64,000 nucleotides of DNA from Deltaproteobacteria bacterium (GTDB taxonomy: Bacteria > Desulfobacterota > Binatia > UBA9968): the NCBI GenBank assembly GCA_016874755.1, contig VGTH01000008.1, positions 62,001-126,000 of the forward strand, given 5' to 3'. Positions within the stretch are counted from its first letter, which is position 1, and each line of letters begins with the position of its first letter. Positions 61,710 through 64,000 of the stretch are shown in pieces. The notes under the pieces are model-generated. The model searched no databases. It saw nothing but the letters and a program-made list of their open reading frames with translations, and was not told the DNA's origin. A program made the position numbers and the translations under genes.

Positions 61710-62351
61710 ATGGCGAAAGCGAAATACATAGTCGTCGAAGGGCCCATCGGTGTCGGCAAGACCAGTCTTGCCAAAATGTTGGCGAATGAGTTTCAGGCGC
61801 GGACGATCTTCGAGCGCGTGGAAGAGAACCCGTTTCTGCCAAAATTTTATCAGTCGCGCGAGACCTACGCCTTCCAGAACCAGACCTTTTTTCTGCTCAA
61901 CCGCTATCAGCAGCAGATGGAGTTGAGCCAGCAGGACCTGTTCAATCAGAACACGGTTTCTGACTACCTGTTTGCCAAGGACAAGATCTTTGCCAGCCTG
62001 ACGCTAAGCGCCGAAGAGCTCAGCCTTTACCAGCAGATATATGCGCTGTTGAACGCCCGGGTGCCGAAACCGGACCTGGTCGTCTACCTGCAAGCGCGGC
62101 CCGAAGTGCTTTACAAGCGGGTCAAAAAAAGGGATAAGAAATACGAGCGAAGCGTAACCTTCGAATACCTGACAGAGGTGGCGCAGGCGTACAATCAGTT
62201 CTTTTTTCGCTATGATGAGACGCCGCTCCTGGTCGTCAACACCTCTGAGATCGATTTCGTGGCAAGCAGCAAGGATCGGGCTGACTTGATCAAAGAAATC
62301 AATAGTATGGGTTCGGGGACGCAGCATTATATACCGCTTGGATCCAAGTAA
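61710..62351 (+). CDS. Deoxynucleoside kinase
   Basis: A 213-residue dNK/deoxyadenosine kinase-type enzyme. The P-loop is VVEGPIGVGKTSLAKML, followed by EENPFLPKFY, the DRS-equivalent segment VSDYLFAKDKIFASL, VYLQARPEVLYKRVKKRDK and the LID arginines. It salvages deoxynucleosides. ATG at 61710. The order dNK, panB, panC is common in many bacteria and is kept here. Confidence 0.92.
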   Translation: MAKAKYIVVEGPIGVGKTSLAKMLANEFQARTIFERVEENPFLPKFYQSRETYAFQNQTFFLLNRYQQQMELSQQDLFNQNTVSDYLFAKDKIFASLTLSAEELSLYQQIYALLNARVPKPDLVVYLQARPEVLYKRVKKRDKKYERSVTFEYLTEVAQAYNQFFFRYDETPLLVVNTSEIDFVASSKDRADLIKEINSMGSGTQHYIPLGSK

Positions 62352-62388
62352 TCTGGACCGAGACGGATGCCAACAGGCGCACTTTAGA

Positions 62389-62452
62389 GAGACCATGGGG
62401 TCTCCCTGCCGATATTGGCCTTCCGGTTCGTTCCGGAGGGCTTTTTTGTTTT
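62389..62452 (+). terminator. Terminator-like hairpin directly upstream of panB (possible attenuator)
   Basis: A first small hairpin (GAGACC-ATGG-GGTCTC, 62389-62404) is followed by GCCTTCCGG (62418-62426), loop TTCGTT, CCGGAGGGC (62433-62441) and a T-rich run to 62452. The panB ribosome-binding site starts two bases later, so no promoter fits between. TCTCC at 62401 can also pair with GGAGG at 62435, giving an alternative fold. Confidence 0.7.
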
Positions 62453-62462
62453 AGGGGGATTG

Positions 62463-63266
62463 ATGGCCGACAAAGTGACCGTGCCAGAGATTGTCCGGAA
62501 GAAACAGCGCGGCGAGAAAATCACTTGCCTGACCGCCTACGACTACTCCTTTGCGCGTATTCTGGACGACGCAGGCGTCGACATGCTCCTGGTTGGCGAT
62601 TCTCTGGGCTGTGTTGTGCAGGGGCACGCCAACACCTTGCCGGTGACCATCGATGAGATGATCTATCATACGCGCTTGGTCGTGCGCGGCCGTAAAAGGG
62701 CGCTGGTTATCGGTGACATGCCGTTTCTTTCCTATCAGGTGAACAGTGAAGAAGCGCTGCGCAACGCCGGACGTCTACTGCAAGAAGGCGGCGCGGAGGC
62801 GGTCAAACTGGAAGGCGGCGTGGCGATGCGCGAGACCATCGCCAAAATCGTCGCGGTGGGCATACCGGTCATGGGCCATGTCGGGCTGACGCCGCAATCG
62901 GTCCACAGCTTCGGCGGCTACAAAATCCAGGGTAAAGAAAAAAGCCAGCGCGAGGCCGTGCTGCGGGACGCGTTGGCGGTGCAAGAGGCGGGCGCCTTTT
63001 CGATTGTGCTCGAAGGCATGCCGCTCGATTTGGCTAAAGAAATCACCGAGCGGTTGACTATTCCTACGATCGGCATCGGCGCCGGCGTCCACTGCGACGG
63101 CCAGGTTTTGGTGATTCACGATATGCTGGGATTGTTCGATGATTTCCGGCCGAAATTCGTCAAAAGGTATGCTGAGCTCAAAAATGTCATGAACGGCGCG
63201 GTCAAAGAATTTATCGGCGAGGTGCGCGAGCAGAAATTTCCGGCACAGGAGCACTCGTTCAAATGA
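62463..63266 (+). CDS. panB: 3-methyl-2-oxobutanoate hydroxymethyltransferase
   Basis: A 267-residue ketopantoate hydroxymethyltransferase, the first step of pantothenate synthesis. Signature: [86 protein letters not shown] and the catalytic Glu in IVLEGMP. ATG at 62463 has GGGGGA upstream. The next gene in the pathway, panC, follows after a 105-bp gap filled by a repeat. Confidence 0.95.
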   Translation: MADKVTVPEIVRKKQRGEKITCLTAYDYSFARILDDAGVDMLLVGDSLGCVVQGHANTLPVTIDEMIYHTRLVVRGRKRALVIGDMPFLSYQVNSEEALRNAGRLLQEGGAEAVKLEGGVAMRETIAKIVAVGIPVMGHVGLTPQSVHSFGGYKIQGKEKSQREAVLRDALAVQEAGAFSIVLEGMPLDLAKEITERLTIPTIGIGAGVHCDGQVLVIHDMLGLFDDFRPKFVKRYAELKNVMNGAVKEFIGEVREQKFPAQEHSFK

Positions 63267-63274
63267 GAGAAGCA

Positions 63275-63366
63275 CAAGAGATTGGGGTGATGGAGTCTTG
63301 GAATGGTGGAGTGATGGGTTCGGATCGAGAAACCCAATACTCCAATACTCGATCACTCCAACTTAT
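63275..63366. repeat. Inverted dispersed repeat between panB and panC
   Basis: GGTGGAGTGATGGGTTCGG (63306-63324) and the opposing AAACCCAATACTCCAATACT / CGATCACTCCAACTT (63330-63364) make an imperfect stem-loop. The segment AAACCCAATACTCCAA (63330-63345) is the exact reverse complement of 18165-18180, which lies between livM and livG. Confidence 0.8.
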
Positions 63367-63371
63367 CCCGA

Positions 63372-64000
63372 TGCAGGTTATCGAGCGCATCGCCGACATG
63401 CGCGCCTGGAGTGAAGCCGAGCGGCGCGCGGGCCGGCGGATTGTCTTTGTGGCGACCATGGGCGCGCTGCATGAGGGCCATCTCACACTGGTGCGCGACG
63501 CGCGCCGGCGCGGCGACCGCGTGGTGGTGTCGATCTTTGTTAATCCGATGCAGTTCGGCCCCAAGGAAGATTTCACGGCTTACCCGCGCGACCTCAAACG
63601 CGACCAAGCGCTCTTGGAAGGCGCAGCAGTGGACGTGCTTTTCTTTCCCGCGGCGGCGGAAATTTATCCCGCCGGGTTCCAAACCCATGTCGAGGTGGAA
63701 AATGTCAGCCTGCCGCTATGCGGTGCGGTAAGGCCGGGCCATTTCCGCGGTGTGGCGACCGTGGTGACCAAACTTTTTAACATCGTCAAACCGCACGTCG
63801 CGATCTTTGGCGAAAAGGACTACCAGCAGCTCCAAGTGATTCGCCAATTCGTCCGTGACCTAAACCTCGACGTCGACGTCGTCGGCCACCCGATCGTGCG
63901 CGAGAAGGACGGCCTGGCGATGAGCTCGCGCAACGCCTATCTCAGTGCCGAGGAACGGCAAGCCGCTTTGTGCCTGTCCCGCTCGCTGTGCCGCGCCGAG
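63372..64000 (+). CDS. panC: Pantothenate synthetase, N-terminal part (cut by window edge)
   Basis: The first 209 codons of PanC, which joins pantoate and beta-alanine using ATP. Class signatures: [20 protein letters not shown] (HIGH-like HEGH), [54 protein letters not shown] and [15 protein letters not shown] (KMSKS-like). The start is ATG at 63372, with no strong ribosome-binding site. The frame is open to the window end. PanB and PanC together give the last steps of pantothenate synthesis. An aspartate decarboxylase gene (panD) might follow outside. Confidence 0.95.

Overview
The window is 64 kb of GC-rich chromosomal DNA from a diderm (Gram-negative) bacterium. The outer-membrane logic is clear: an OmpA/Pal-like lipoprotein, a DUF1318 lipoprotein next to an AsmA/YdbH-like protein, a lytic transglycosylase and a surface-polysaccharide cluster. 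The mix of orphan ABC substrate-binding proteins, a Liv-type transporter, amidase, CoA-transferase, UbiD, Rieske and diiron-type oxygenases resembles uncultured soil or subsurface heterotrophs of the former Deltaproteobacteria (Binatota/Desulfobacterota_B, Tectomicrobia or Rokubacteria-like). That placement is inference only. No tRNA, rRNA, CRISPR array, intact insertion sequence or phage gene was seen.

Layout. 0-12 kb: VOC protein (cut by the left edge), substrate-binding protein, polyphosphate kinase 2, a GatC/AtzG-like small protein with its amidase, an MBL-fold hydrolase, and a four-gene minus-strand Bat-like operon (DUF58, BatA/VWA, DUF4159, VWA/GATase) that lacks the usual MoxR ATPase. 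12-24 kb: a tandem-fused class III CoA-transferase, a quinone-oxidoreductase-like protein, livHMGF without a binding protein, a rhomboid protease, a GNAT protein and a hydantoinase-like amidohydrolase. 23-31 kb: a YCII-GyrI fusion/DoxX/DUF1428 operon, RNase D, a class III nucleotide cyclase, and a Rieske oxygenase with its substrate-binding protein. Decayed second copies of both of the last two lie on either side of the cyclase. 30-38 kb: a polysaccharide cluster (wecB, two glycosyltransferases, two methyltransferases of which one is frameshifted, an aldo/keto reductase). 37-49 kb: a third substrate-binding protein with a haem-oxygenase-fold protein, SelO, a gene graveyard (a TctC-like gene with three in-frame TAG codons and a membrane-glycosyltransferase fragment), and small stress and hydrolase genes. 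48-64 kb: UbiD-family decarboxylase, a fused MFS/spermidine synthase/TPR protein, proC, the YdbL/YdbH-like pair, the OmpA lipoprotein with a truncated mscL start upstream, glycerate kinase, a deoxynucleoside kinase, panB and panC (cut by the right edge).

Functional themes are uptake and oxidation of small organic acids, amides and aromatic compounds; envelope biogenesis; and pantothenate synthesis. A second theme is genome wear. At least five families of short palindromic or dispersed repeats occupy intergenic gaps, often inside operons, and one lies inside a signal-peptide coding region. Several genes exist only as fragments.
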